The translations under genes and the position numbers were made by a program. DNA of 12,970 nucleotides from the NCBI GenBank assembly GCA_025924495.1, contig JAICIG010000221.1, positions 1-12,970 on the forward strand, read 5' to 3'. The notes below the pieces were generated by a model, which worked only from the letters and a program-made list of their open reading frames with translations, was not told the origin of the DNA and ran no database searches. Position 1 is the stretch's first letter. Each line of letters opens with the position of its first letter. Of the stretch, positions 1 to 7,914 are shown one piece after another. Source of the stretch: Pirellulales bacterium. GTDB lineage: Bacteria > Planctomycetota > Planctomycetia > Pirellulales > JAICIG01.

Positions 1-2055
1 CAGCCCGAAGTGAACCGCCGGCGCCGCAATCGGCTGCATCACCACATGCGTGCCGGTGCGCAGTTCAACGTCGCCGCCGATGCCGAAGGAATTGATCCGG
101 TTGTCCCCCTTGGCGCCTTCGTGGGCCGCTCGCGCTCGAACGGTCTGCCAGTGATAATTCTTCGCGCCTCGGTTCTCGAGTCGCGGGGGCCGGCCCGCCG
201 CCTCGAGAGCCCGCAGATCGAGCCCGCCGCGGTCGCGCAAGTCCGCGAAGGCCAAGATTCGCGCCGGCAGCTCGGCCGGCAGTTTCAGAAACCCCTTCTT
301 GCCTTGAGCGAGCCAAGCTGCGCTGGCTTTTGGACTCGAAGCGACCAGATCGATCGCGCCATTGTTGTCCAGATCGACGGCAAACAGCGCCTCGCCATCG
401 GCCTTCTTCGGCTTCGGCATCTGCTCCCAGCGGGCAAGCTCTGCAGTGTCCCACGAGGCTCGCTTGTTGTGATCCGCGATACCCAGCAAGGCGCCGTCAT
501 CGCGCAGGGCCACCATGTCCAGCGCGCCGTCATCGTTGAAATCGACGACAGTTAGCGCGAGGAAGCGGCCATCAGGCGCCTCCACAGGCCAGGGCGAAAA
601 ACGGCCGGAGCGCTCGTTCGAGAAGACGTGCAGTTTCCCATTGCCGTCGAGCAGGGCGGCATCGGGAACCCCGTCATGATCGAAATCGGCCCAGGCGAAC
701 CGTCGGCCCGCTTCGACATGCTCGAAAATCGGCAGTGCCGTGAAAGTTCCGTCGAAATTGTTGCGAGCCAAAAGCGGCGGTCCCGACTGACGCGCCAACA
801 GGAGATCGAGATCTCCGTCGAGATCGAAGTCGGCGGCAAAAGCGCCCGCATACTGGCCGCGCAAGACCTCGTCGTCTAAGCCGGTCTCGGCCGTTACGTC
901 GCTGAAATCGCCGTCTTCCCCCTGCCGACAAAATCGCAACCCGCCGCTGCCCGCCAGCAAGAGGTCCGTCTTGAAGTCATTATTCCAGTCCACGGGTACA
1001 ACGGCGGGCGACGCGCCCGGAGATGCGAAGAGCGCTTTCTCTTCGCCAACGCGACGCACTTCCTGATCGTTCGCCACGAACAGCGCTGGTTCTCCTTCGC
1101 CCGTGAGCCAGACCGGCAGCACGACCTTCCATGTTCCTTCAGGCGCTTCAGCGAGCGGTTGCGGCTTAAATGCCAGTTGCAGGTCAGGCGGCGGCGGCGA
1201 GTGACGCACTGGCGGCAGCTTAAGAAAGTATTGCAGCGAATCGCCCACAAACTCGTTCGGCGGATTGACCGCGCTGGCGCTGCGCGGGTAGTCGGGTTCG
1301 GCTCGCAAGAGGTTGGAAAAGGCGAGCACGCTCGAGAAGGCCGTCTGCCCGAGGCCCGCGTCGAGCTTTGTCTCTAGCGTTTTAAGCGCCTCGCGCGTTC
1401 TCTCCATCCAACCAGGCGCCAGTTCATGGAACCGCTCGAGCGTGTCTTTTACGGCGTCGCGGTCAGATCGCCGCACCGCGACGCGCAACCGGTTGAGTAG
1501 TACATGGAGATTATTCGGCTGGACGGCGAGGATTTGCTCCATCAATCGTTGATATTCCGCTTCGCTTCCCTCTCCATGTTCCTGGTCGACAATTTCGGCC
1601 AGTCGATACAACGATTTGACATCGTACGGGTCGCGCTCAATCGCCTGACGTAGATAGGCGCCCGCCTCGCTGTAGCGACCTTCGCGCTGGGCAAGCAGGC
1701 CGAGCAGCTTTTGCACCGCGGGCTCGTCGGCGATCAACCGATTCGCCTCGTTTAGATCGCGAGCCGCCTCCGAGAGCTTGCCCGTGCGCAAGTAGAGTAA
1801 TCCACGGTCGGCCCAACCGGCGGGCTCTTGTGGAATCAGCTCGATGGCCCGCGACAGGTTTTCTTCCGCCACCTGCGGCACATCGGCATCCAAAGCCGCC
1901 ACGCCCACCTGGAAGGCTTCTACGTACTGCTCATACTGCGGCCATTGTTCCTGCGGCGAAGCTTGATGGGAATAAATCCAATACCCTCCGCCAATCGCGA
2001 TCAATATCAGCACGAACCCGACGGCAATCCAAACAGGGCGCGAAGGCGAGGGCAT
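1..2055 (-). CDS. TPR and VCBS/FG-GAP repeat protein with ASPIC/UnbV-like C-terminus, membrane anchored (partial)
   Basis: The reading frame is open without a stop for 685 codons from the ATG at 2055 to the window edge, so the 3' end is missing. Residues about 8-28 form one hydrophobic helix (VWIAVGFVLILIAIGGGYWIY without its last residues), an N-terminal anchor or uncleaved signal. Residues about 45-200 read as three or four TPR units (for example AGWADRGLLYLRTGKLSEAA). From about residue 350 there are five FG-GAP/VCBS calcium-loop repeats: DWNNDFKTDL, DFDLDGDLDL, DFDHDGVPDA, DFNDDGALDM and DLDNNGAIDL. The last visible part (FGIGGDVELRTGTHVVMQ...HFGL) resembles the ASPIC/UnbV domain of CRTAC1-like proteins. 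The family suggests an extracytoplasmic beta-propeller with a protein-interaction module; its partner is unknown. The Shine-Dalgarno sequence is weak. No upstream gene lies on the same strand, so it is probably transcribed alone or as the first gene of a unit continuing left. Confidence 0.9.
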   Translation of the reverse strand, partial: MPSPSRPVWIAVGFVLILIAIGGGYWIYSHQASPQEQWPQYEQYVEAFQVGVAALDADVPQVAEENLSRAIELIPQEPAGWADRGLLYLRTGKLSEAARDLNEANRLIADEPAVQKLLGLLAQREGRYSEAGAYLRQAIERDPYDVKSLYRLAEIVDQEHGEGSEAEYQRLMEQILAVQPNNLHVLLNRLRVAVRRSDRDAVKDTLERFHELAPGWMERTREALKTLETKLDAGLGQTAFSSVLAFSNLLRAEPDYPRSASAVNPPNEFVGDSLQYFLKLPPVRHSPPPPDLQLAFKPQPLAEAPEGTWKVVLPVWLTGEGEPALFVANDQEVRRVGEEKALFASPGASPAVVPVDWNNDFKTDLLLAGSGGLRFCRQGEDGDFSDVTAETGLDDEVLRGQYAGAFAADFDLDGDLDLLLARQSGPPLLARNNFDGTFTALPIFEHVEAGRRFAWADFDHDGVPDAALLDGNGKLHVFSNERSGRFSPWPVEAPDGRFLALTVVDFNDDGALDMVALRDDGALLGIADHNKRASWDTAELARWEQMPKPKKADGEALFAVDLDNNGAIDLVASSPKASAAWLAQGKKGFLKLPAELPARILAFADLRDRGGLDLRALEAAGRPPRLENRGAKNYHWQTVRARAAHEGAKGDNRINSFGIGGDVELRTGTHVVMQPIAAPAVHFGL

Positions 2056-2120
2056 CGGCGGATCTCATCATGTTTCATCGAGGACCGATTACCAGAAGCA
2101 GCCTCATTTTGGCGCTTTGG

Positions 2121-2178
2121 TAGGTTATGCTTTAGCATAACGATTTCTGGTCCAAAAGTTATGCTGAAGCATACCCTA
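2121..2178. repeat. Paired-palindrome (REP/BIME-like) repeat, TATGCT type
   Basis: Two 21-bp arms, 2121-2141 and 2158-2178, are inverted copies of each other with 19 of 21 positions matching, separated by 16 bp. Each arm is also a palindrome in itself: GTTATGCT-TT-AGCATAAC in the left arm (8 bp each side) and the same with one mismatch in the right arm. The outer ends are TAGG and CCTA. It lies between the divergent starts of the TPR/VCBS protein and the small secreted protein. The design is that of a dispersed intergenic REP pair; it could also fold as a hairpin in RNA. Whether other copies exist in the genome cannot be seen here. Confidence 0.75.
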
Positions 2179-2343
2179 CGCTCGTACGTTTCTTCACCGC
2201 CATGGCCAGACCGTCCGCTGAAAACTGCGTGACAGCGACCAGCCGCCGGGCTACATTTGGTGCTGGACGGCATGTTCGATCTGGGGGCGAGCGATCTGGA
2301 CGCTGAATCCGGAAAATCTCCATTGAGACGGGATAAGCTTTTG

Positions 2344-2745
2344 ATGCGGCTGACCTGCAAAGCACGGCTCACGATCGTGTTGGCCGCGTGTGGCGCTGTA
2401 TTGCTTGTTGCCGAGCGTACCCAAGCAGCGTGCGGCGACTATGTGCATGTTGCCGCCGGCGCTATCGCCTTGAAGCCGTCTCATGATTTTACCAGGGGTG
2501 ATGCGACGCCAAGCGCGCCCCGCGGCCAATGCGGCGGACCGAACTGCTCTAAGGCGCCGATTTCCTGGCCGTCCGCGCCGATCCCTATCAGGCTTGTCTC
2601 GATCGAACAGTGGGCATTGCCTGCCGGCGCGGCAGACGCCCCCGAACGTTCGATCGCCGTCCTACTCGAAGACTTAGCTCAGACGCCTGCCTGCCAGCGT
2701 TCTGCGCCCCCCGAGCGGCCGCCTCGGCGCCCCTCTCTTAGCTAA
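2344..2745 (+). CDS. Small secreted cysteine-containing hypothetical protein (CGDYVHV / GPNC)
   Basis: This is a 133-residue frame. The ATG at 2344 was chosen because a clear signal peptide follows: basic MRLTCKAR, a hydrophobic core (LTIVLAACGAVLLVA) and a likely cleavage site near TQA-ACG. The mature protein begins ACGDYVHV, followed by CGGPNCSKAP around residues 63-72 and a proline- and arginine-rich end (PPERPPRRPS). I recall similar short planctomycete proteins combining an N-terminal CGDY with a C-x-GPNC motif and a Pro/Arg-rich tail, but I cannot name a family or function. The conserved cysteines could form disulfides or bind a ligand in the periplasm. The same frame extends upstream to 2257, but that would bury the signal peptide. 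It could be a chance frame in GC-rich DNA; the signal peptide and motif pattern argue against that. Confidence 0.55.
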   Translation: MRLTCKARLTIVLAACGAVLLVAERTQAACGDYVHVAAGAIALKPSHDFTRGDATPSAPRGQCGGPNCSKAPISWPSAPIPIRLVSIEQWALPAGAADAPERSIAVLLEDLAQTPACQRSAPPERPPRRPSLS

Positions 2746-2937
2746 AGTCGTGCAGCCGTCCGCACCTCGTGCGACGATTCGTCACGTGAACGTTGCCATT
2801 GACTCTCGCGTTAGCCTTGCCAGCGCGCGCCCTGACGGCTAAGACCTCCGCCTTCAGCGCCGCTGGCGCGGTACACTTAACGGAGAGCGTGCGGCGAGAC
2901 ATGTCACCATCATTTCCAATCTCCAGGAATCCAATCC

Positions 2938-4101
2938 ATGCGAGCTCATCGCTTCAAGACCATACATCGTTCTCCCATTGCTTCATTTCTGTCTCTTTTG
3001 GCCTGCGGCCTTTTTCTGGCGGCATCTGGATGCGGCAGCACAGAGAAGCCAGCCAGCGTCGCCGCGAATAAGCAACCGAAGCTGAAGGTGGCCTATTTGG
3101 GCCTCACCTGCGAGGCGCCCATCTTCGTGGCTCAGGAAGAGGGCTTCTTTAAAGAAGAAGGATTAGACGTCGAGCTTGTCCGTACCGACTGGGACGGACT
3201 GAGAGAAGGGCTGGGGCTTGGCCGCTTCGACGCCAACCACACGCTGATCATGTACCTGCTCAAGCCGATCGAGCAGGGACTGGACGTGAAAATCACCGGC
3301 GGGATTCATACCGGCTGCTTGCGTGTGCAGGCCGGCGTCGACTCCGACATCAAATCTGCGGCCGATCTGAAGGGGAAGAAAATCGGCGTTCCAACGCATA
3401 TCGGCAGCCCGCCGTATCTCTTTGCCAGCCGCGTGCTGGCCGCCGCAGGCATCGACCCGCGGCCAGAAAGCAACGAGGTCACCTGGGAGGCGTTTCCGCC
3501 CGACGTGCTCGGACAGGCGCTCCAGGACGGCCGAATCGACGCGGTCGCCACCTCAGATCCGATCGGCACGATCCTTATCGGCCAAGGCTTGGTGAAGACG
3601 ATCGCCGATCAGGCGGAAGACGCACCGTATAGCGATGAGTTTTGCTGCGCCGCCGTGGTCAGCGGCAAACTGGCCAAGGAAAATCCCGCTGCCGCCGCCA
3701 AAGTGACGCGTGCGATGCTCAAAGCCTCGAAATGGGTCGGCGAGAACCCAATGGCCGCAGCCAAGTTGTCGGTCGAAAAGAAATATCTGGCGTCATCGGT
3801 CGAGATCAATATCCAGGCGCTTTCCAAACTGAAGTACATTCCGGGAGTCGCGTCATGTCGCACGAGCATCGACCAGGCCGCCGAAGAAATGAAGGTCGCC
3901 GGCCTGCTCAAGGAATCGACCGATCCAGCAGCGCTGGCCAAGCGAGCCTGGCTTGACCTGGACGGCGTGACCGACGATTACGTTGAGAAGGTTCAAGTCG
4001 CCAAGGTCGACAAAGGCGTCAAGCCGAAGCTGCTCGCCCCGGCGGCGTTCGCCGCGCTCTTCGGCGGCAAAGCATGCTGCGCCTGCTGCTGTATCAAGTG
4101 A
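2938..4101 (+). CDS. ABC transporter substrate-binding lipoprotein, nitrate/sulfonate/taurine (NMT1/SsuA-like) superfamily, cysteine rich
   Basis: This 387-residue protein is the external ligand-binding part of an importer. The N-terminus is basic, then hydrophobic, ending in a lipobox (LAASGC, lipid-attached Cys32), so it should be anchored at the outer face of the inner membrane or transferred to the outer membrane. The periplasmic binding fold shows in VAYLGLTCEAPIFVAQEEGF (residues 51-70), EEGLDVELV, a DLKGKKIGVP strand (143-152) and GRIDAVATSDP (198-208), all typical of the NMT1/SsuA group. Beyond the lipid-attached Cys32, ten cysteines lie in the mature chain: 58, 127, 236, 237, 307, 380, 381, 383, 384 and 385. 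Most SsuA/TauA proteins have few or none. The chain ends KACCACCCIK. The permease and ATPase follow directly. The substrate is unknown; sulfonate, nitrate, pyrimidine precursors or a thiol- or metal-containing ligand all remain possible. Confidence 0.93.
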   Translation: MRAHRFKTIHRSPIASFLSLLACGLFLAASGCGSTEKPASVAANKQPKLKVAYLGLTCEAPIFVAQEEGFFKEEGLDVELVRTDWDGLREGLGLGRFDANHTLIMYLLKPIEQGLDVKITGGIHTGCLRVQAGVDSDIKSAADLKGKKIGVPTHIGSPPYLFASRVLAAAGIDPRPESNEVTWEAFPPDVLGQALQDGRIDAVATSDPIGTILIGQGLVKTIADQAEDAPYSDEFCCAAVVSGKLAKENPAAAAKVTRAMLKASKWVGENPMAAAKLSVEKKYLASSVEINIQALSKLKYIPGVASCRTSIDQAAEEMKVAGLLKESTDPAALAKRAWLDLDGVTDDYVEKVQVAKVDKGVKPKLLAPAAFAALFGGKACCACCCIK

Positions 4102-4135
4102 GTTTCTGCAGGAGACGCGACCAGATTTGTCGGAC

Positions 4136-5191
4136 ATGAAAGTTCTCGACGTTGAAACACCGCCAGCGCCCATTGGTCCACCGGCCGACGAAGGCGTCGG
4201 CCGCGCGCTACCACAAGGCAAGCGCGCTGCCGTAGTCGCGCTGTTGCCCAGCGCCGCCGTGGCCGTAGCCCTGCTGGTTCATCGGTATTTACCCGACCAA
4301 CAGGTCTTGCCGATGAGTTGGATCGATGAGTTGCCGGCCTGGCAGCATCCTTATCCCGTGCTGCTGTGGGCGCTGCTGGCGGCGTCTCTGGCCGTTGCCA
4401 TGGCGCAATATTTGTGGCGAGGTTTGCGGCTTTCGGTTCGATACAACGCCCCGCTGTGGGCCGGCGCATTTGCCGGGCTGACAATTTGGGAGCTGGTGAC
4501 GCAGAAACTCAACTGGCTGCCGCTGCCTTTTTTTCCCGGTCCCGACATGGTGTTGGCCGGCATGATCAACGATCGCACGATCTTGCTCGAAAGCACGTAT
4601 CAATCGCTGAAGTTGCTCGCCGCCGGCTACCTGACCGGCATTTTCGCCGGACTGGCGAGCGGCGTGGTGATGGGCTGGTTCCGTCGCGTGAGATACTGGG
4701 GCATGCCGGTCTTGAAAGTGCTCGGGCCAATCCCGGCCACGGCTTTGGTTCCCTTGGCGATGATGCTATTCAGCGACTCGTTCGTGGCCGGAATGGCGTT
4801 GATTGCTGCGGCGGTCTGGTTTCCCGTCACCATGCTGACGACTTCGGGCATCGCCAATGTCCCGGCGTCGTACTTCGACGTCGCCCGGACCTTGGGCGCC
4901 GGGCGCGAATACCTGATCTTTCGCGTCGCGCTGCCTGCCGCGCTGCCCAGCGTATTCATCGGCTTATTCATGGGGCTTGGCGCCGCGTTCCTCACGTTGA
5001 TTGTCGCCGAGACCGTCGGCGTCGAAGCGGGGCTGGGCTGGTACTTGAAGTGGCAACAAGGCTACGCCGAATATGCGAATGTTTACGCGGCGCTGGTGAT
5101 TATGGCTGCCTTTTTCTCAAGTCTGATGACATTGTTGTTCCGCGTGCGCGACCGCGTGCTGGGTTGGCAAAAAGGACTGATTCGATGGTAG
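4136..5191 (+). CDS. ABC transporter permease, SsuC/TauC-like, with N-terminal membrane extension
   Basis: This 351-residue inner-membrane protein forms the channel of the importer. The C-terminal two thirds have the BPD_transp_1 fold, including the ATPase-coupling EAA-type loop at about residues 245-270 (SYFDVARTLGAGREYLIFRV, then LP). About 90 N-terminal residues precede it and carry two extra hydrophobic stretches (about 32-49 and 73-92), making it longer than SsuC (about 260 residues). The start is uncertain. ATG 4136 begins MKVLDVETPP, but the nearest good Shine-Dalgarno, GGAG at 4111-4114, lies 21 bases upstream; an in-frame TTG at 4127 would be better spaced. The frame is open further upstream inside the binding-protein gene, but that part is not credible coding. 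The gap to the upstream stop is 34 bp, and the downstream ATPase overlaps by 7 bp, so all three are co-transcribed. Confidence 0.93.
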   Translation: MKVLDVETPPAPIGPPADEGVGRALPQGKRAAVVALLPSAAVAVALLVHRYLPDQQVLPMSWIDELPAWQHPYPVLLWALLAASLAVAMAQYLWRGLRLSVRYNAPLWAGAFAGLTIWELVTQKLNWLPLPFFPGPDMVLAGMINDRTILLESTYQSLKLLAAGYLTGIFAGLASGVVMGWFRRVRYWGMPVLKVLGPIPATALVPLAMMLFSDSFVAGMALIAAAVWFPVTMLTTSGIANVPASYFDVARTLGAGREYLIFRVALPAALPSVFIGLFMGLGAAFLTLIVAETVGVEAGLGWYLKWQQGYAEYANVYAALVIMAAFFSSLMTLLFRVRDRVLGWQKGLIRW

Positions 5192-5994
5192 TCGCCGGCG
5201 CCGGGAACAGCGTTAAAGAGGCCTCTTCGCTTGAAATCAAGGGCGTCGGCAAAGCGTTTCGCGCCGCCGACGGTCGTACGACGCCTGCCCTGGAGCGGTT
5301 CTCTCTCTCCGTCGGGGCCGGCGAAATGGTATCGCTGATCGGCCCTAGCGGTTGCGGCAAGTCGACCTTGCTCCGTCTCATTGCAGGCCTCGATTCACCG
5401 ACGACCGGCGAGCTGCGCATCGGCAATCAGCTTATCACCGGCCCCAGCGCCGATCGCGGACTGATGTTCCAGGACGCCAATCTGTTTCCCTGGTTGAGCG
5501 TACGGCGCAATATCCAATCGGGATTAGTCGCGCGAGGCCTGCTGCGGGAGCGCGGGCACGAGGTCGAGGAGTTCCTGCGTTTAGTCGGGCTGGATGGCTT
5601 CGCCGACGCCTACCCGCATCAACTCTCGGGCGGTATGGCTCAGCGAGCCGCGCTGGCGCGAGCGCTGGTCAATCATCCGCGCGTGCTGCTGCTCGACGAG
5701 CCGCTCGGGGCGCTCGATCAGTTCACTCGCATGCGCATGCAGGACGAGGTCTTGCGCGTCTGGCAAGCGCGCGGGACGACAATGTTGCTCGTGACTCATG
5801 ACATCGACGAGGCAATCTACATGAGCGATCGCATCGCGATCCTCACGCCGCGACCGGGACGCATCGAGCGTGTGATTGAAGTTCGCCTGCCGCGACCCCG
5901 TCAGCGCAGCAGCCGCGAGTTCATGGAGTTGCGCGCTAACATTCTGGAACTGCTGCATTTCGCGGGCAGCGTCGCCAACGGCGCGCGTGGCTAG
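5185..5994 (+). CDS. ABC transporter ATP-binding protein, SsuB/TauB/NrtD-like
   Basis: This 269-residue cytoplasmic ATPase drives the importer. All nucleotide-binding motifs are intact: Walker A GPSGCGKST (residues 53-61), Q-loop Gln96 in MFQDANLFPW, signature LSGGM (147-151), Walker B VLLLDEP (167-173), D-loop GALD, and switch histidine His205 in LLVTHD. The FPW after the Q-loop and the IDEAIYMSDRI segment fit the nitrate/sulfonate/taurine importer branch. The start ATG at 5185 overlaps the permease stop (ATGGTAG), typical of translational coupling. The same frame is open far upstream inside the permease gene, but that is antisense-like noise and contains no ATPase motif. No regulator gene lies beside the operon. 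The YihY-type gene converges on it 78 bp downstream, with no convincing terminator between them. Confidence 0.96.
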   Translation: MVVAGAGNSVKEASSLEIKGVGKAFRAADGRTTPALERFSLSVGAGEMVSLIGPSGCGKSTLLRLIAGLDSPTTGELRIGNQLITGPSADRGLMFQDANLFPWLSVRRNIQSGLVARGLLRERGHEVEEFLRLVGLDGFADAYPHQLSGGMAQRAALARALVNHPRVLLLDEPLGALDQFTRMRMQDEVLRVWQARGTTMLLVTHDIDEAIYMSDRIAILTPRPGRIERVIEVRLPRPRQRSSREFMELRANILELLHFAGSVANGARG

Positions 5995-6072
5995 CTGAAG
6001 CTCGGCCATTCTCAAGAAGCAGGCCGCCTTGCTCGCCGATACTCGTCTCGAACCTAAGGATCCTATCAGCAT

Positions 6073-6999
6073 TCAGCCGGCAGGACTGCCGAATGGCGGG
6101 CGAGCCATGCCTTGCTCGGCGCGCTCGCGCGGCGTCACGCGAATGGCATTTTCGGTCGGCACAATGTGCGAGCCGTAGCGGTTTGCGTAAGCTTTGGTGA
6201 ACTCAGCGCCGAACAGAAATATCTGGGCCGAGTAATAGAGCCAAATCAAGAGCACGGCCAGAGAGCCGGCCGCTCCGTAAGATGATGCGACGCTGGCGCG
6301 ACCTAGGTAAAGCCCGATCGCCCATTTCCCCAGCATGAATAATAGCGCCGTGATTAGCGCCCCGAGCCAGACATCTCTCCAGGCGATCTTCGCGTCGGGC
6401 AAAAACCGGTAGATCATGGCGAACAACAGCGTAATCACGATCAAAGACACGATCAGGTTGCTGGCCTGAGCGGCGGCGCTCGCGCGGGAACTCAGCAACC
6501 AATTCTCAACCGCGGCTAACGCGGCGCTGACTAGCAGCGAAACGAGCAGCAGAAAGGCCGATCCCAGAACCATCGACATCGAAAGCAACCGGTCTCTGAG
6601 GAATCCCCACAGGCCGCGCCCCGGCTTCGGCTGCACCTCCCAAATCGTGTTCATGGCGTCCTGCAATTGGCCGAAGACGCCCATGGCGCCGACGAGCAAC
6701 ATGACGGAGCCAATTATGGTCGCCATCACGCCGGAACCATGCTTTTTGCCGCTTACGATCATCGCTTGCACCGCCTTGGCCCCTTCCCCGCCGACCAAGG
6801 TCTGCATTTCTGTCGTTACCTGCTTTTCAACGGTCGAGCGATCAAAAACGAGTGCGGCGATCGAGATCACCAAAATTAGCAGCGGCGCCAGCGAGAAGGC
6901 GGTGTAGTAAGCCAACGCAGCGCCCAGTCGCGAGGCTCTGTCTTCCACCCATTGTGAGCCCGCATCCTTGAGCACTTGCCAGTAACCGGTGGCATCCAT
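6073..6999 (-). CDS. YihY/virulence factor BrkB family inner-membrane protein
   Basis: This protein has 308 residues from the ATG at 6999. Six hydrophobic helices can be placed at about 34-52, 92-112, 143-165, 181-200, 210-232 and 244-266. Family hallmarks are RLGAALAYYTAFSLAPLL (residues 24-41) near the N-terminus and SYGAAGSLAVLLIWLYYSAQ followed by IFLFGAEFT at the last helix. The family was once called ribonuclease BN by mistake; its members are polytopic membrane proteins of unsettled function, proposed to be transporters. The start is decided by GGAGGG at 7009-7014, nine bases ahead of this ATG. The in-frame ATG three codons earlier touches that site, and an upstream extension to 7188 has no hydrophobic or family-like character. 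The C-terminus is short, polar and proline rich. Confidence 0.93.
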   Translation of the reverse strand: MDATGYWQVLKDAGSQWVEDRASRLGAALAYYTAFSLAPLLILVISIAALVFDRSTVEKQVTTEMQTLVGGEGAKAVQAMIVSGKKHGSGVMATIIGSVMLLVGAMGVFGQLQDAMNTIWEVQPKPGRGLWGFLRDRLLSMSMVLGSAFLLLVSLLVSAALAAVENWLLSSRASAAAQASNLIVSLIVITLLFAMIYRFLPDAKIAWRDVWLGALITALLFMLGKWAIGLYLGRASVASSYGAAGSLAVLLIWLYYSAQIFLFGAEFTKAYANRYGSHIVPTENAIRVTPRERAEQGMARPPFGSPAG

Positions 7000-7344
7000 G
7001 AGAAGCATCCCTCCGATTGAAAGCGAAACTGCACGTCGGCACGCAATCTTTATGCCGACCGAGGGACGGGTGCTCGCCATGGGCGAACTAGCCGCTTGGC
7101 CGCAATACGACAAGGTCACGCGAGTCCGCTGCTTGCACGCAAGCTGAATGCTGGTGGCTGCAGGCCGACCGCGCCGCGCGCCGTGCACTCAAAGTTATCT
7201 CAACCGCCCAGCTTGCTGAAGCACAGCGTGCCCGCCGGGACTGCCACAATCGTGCCGACAAGAATTGCGTGCTGGGCGGCACAGCATATGCGTTTGAGCC
7301 TCGGGAATTCTCACCAAGAAACCTTATTCAAGCTGAGGTCGGCA
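7000..7344. other. Intergenic region between divergent YihY and BON genes
   Basis: This 345-bp stretch must hold the promoters of both divergent genes. I see the Shine-Dalgarno of the minus-strand gene (7009-7014) and that of the plus-strand gene (TGAGG near 7334-7338). There is a short palindrome GCTTGC-AC-GCAAGC at 7131-7144 that could be an operator or chance. No convincing coding frame, RNA gene or repeat is visible; the frames open here look like random extensions of the neighbouring genes. Confidence 0.5.
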
Positions 7345-7836
7345 ATGTTCACGCGGCTGTTTGTATTGACGTGCGGAGCGGTCTTGGCGCTGGGTTGTAA
7401 CAAGAGCAGTTCCCCTCCTGCTCCCGCTCGCGCCGCGGCAAATACGGATGCGACCGAGCATGCATCTCGCAGCGAGTCGACGGCCGCGCCCGATGCCGCT
7501 GCCTCAACCGAGGACGCAACAAGCGAGGCAGCCGGCGACGCCCACGATGCGACCAACACCGGACGCAACAAGCGCGACCGCGATGAACATGCCGTGACGG
7601 CCGACAATCAGTCGCAGTCGTCTGCTGACGTCAAAACCAGCGCGGAAATTCGCCGTGCGGTGACCAGCGACAAATCGCTGTCGGTCAACGCGCACAACGT
7701 CAAAATCATCGTCCGCGATGGAAAAGTCACGCTCCGCGGCCCGGTCGATAGCGAGGAAGAAAAGACCGCGATTGCGGCCGAGGCGGCGCGTGTCGTCGGC
7801 GAGGCAAACGTCGTCGACGAGCTGGAAGTGAAATGA
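7345..7836 (+). CDS. BON-domain lipoprotein
   Basis: The protein has 163 residues. The start at 7345 is supported by GAGG seven bases upstream and by the signal that follows: MFTRLFVLTCGAVLALGC, a type II signal peptide with lipid-attached Cys18. Residues about 20-95 are a low-complexity Ala/Asp/Glu/Ser/Thr linker. Residues about 96-163 form one BON domain (AEIRRAVTSDKSLSVNAHNV, then KIIVRDGKVTLRGPVDSEEE and NVVDELEV), with the usual G-x-V-x-L-x-G strand. BON proteins such as OsmY and Kbp bind membranes or small ligands and often respond to osmotic stress. The expected location is the periplasmic side of a membrane, tethered by lipid with a flexible spacer. The neighbouring glycine-zipper gene starts 78 bp downstream and may share its transcript. 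The frame is open upstream to 7096, but those residues lack any signal-like start. Confidence 0.9.
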   Translation: MFTRLFVLTCGAVLALGCNKSSSPPAPARAAANTDATEHASRSESTAAPDAAASTEDATSEAAGDAHDATNTGRNKRDRDEHAVTADNQSQSSADVKTSAEIRRAVTSDKSLSVNAHNVKIIVRDGKVTLRGPVDSEEEKTAIAAEAARVVGEANVVDELEVK

Positions 7837-7914
7837 ATGGCAGGGAAGTCAATGCGCGTCCGAAACGTACTTCAGAATTAACTTGAACCATTTGCTCAAG
7901 GGAGAATTGTCATC

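Noticed and set aside
3983..4135. Upstream in-frame extension of the permease into the binding-protein gene
   Set aside because: The added residues are arginine-rich out-of-frame readings of the binding-protein end.
5995..6072. Weak hairpin AGCAGGCCGCCTTGCT between the ATPase and YihY genes as a terminator
   Set aside because: The stem is only 6 bp with a wobble and no T run follows on either strand.
7512..7574. A 14-bp direct repeat (GGACGCAACAAGCG) at 7512 and 7561
   Set aside because: The copies are 49 bp apart and read in different frames within a low-complexity linker; one such match is plausible by chance in a GC-rich window of this size.
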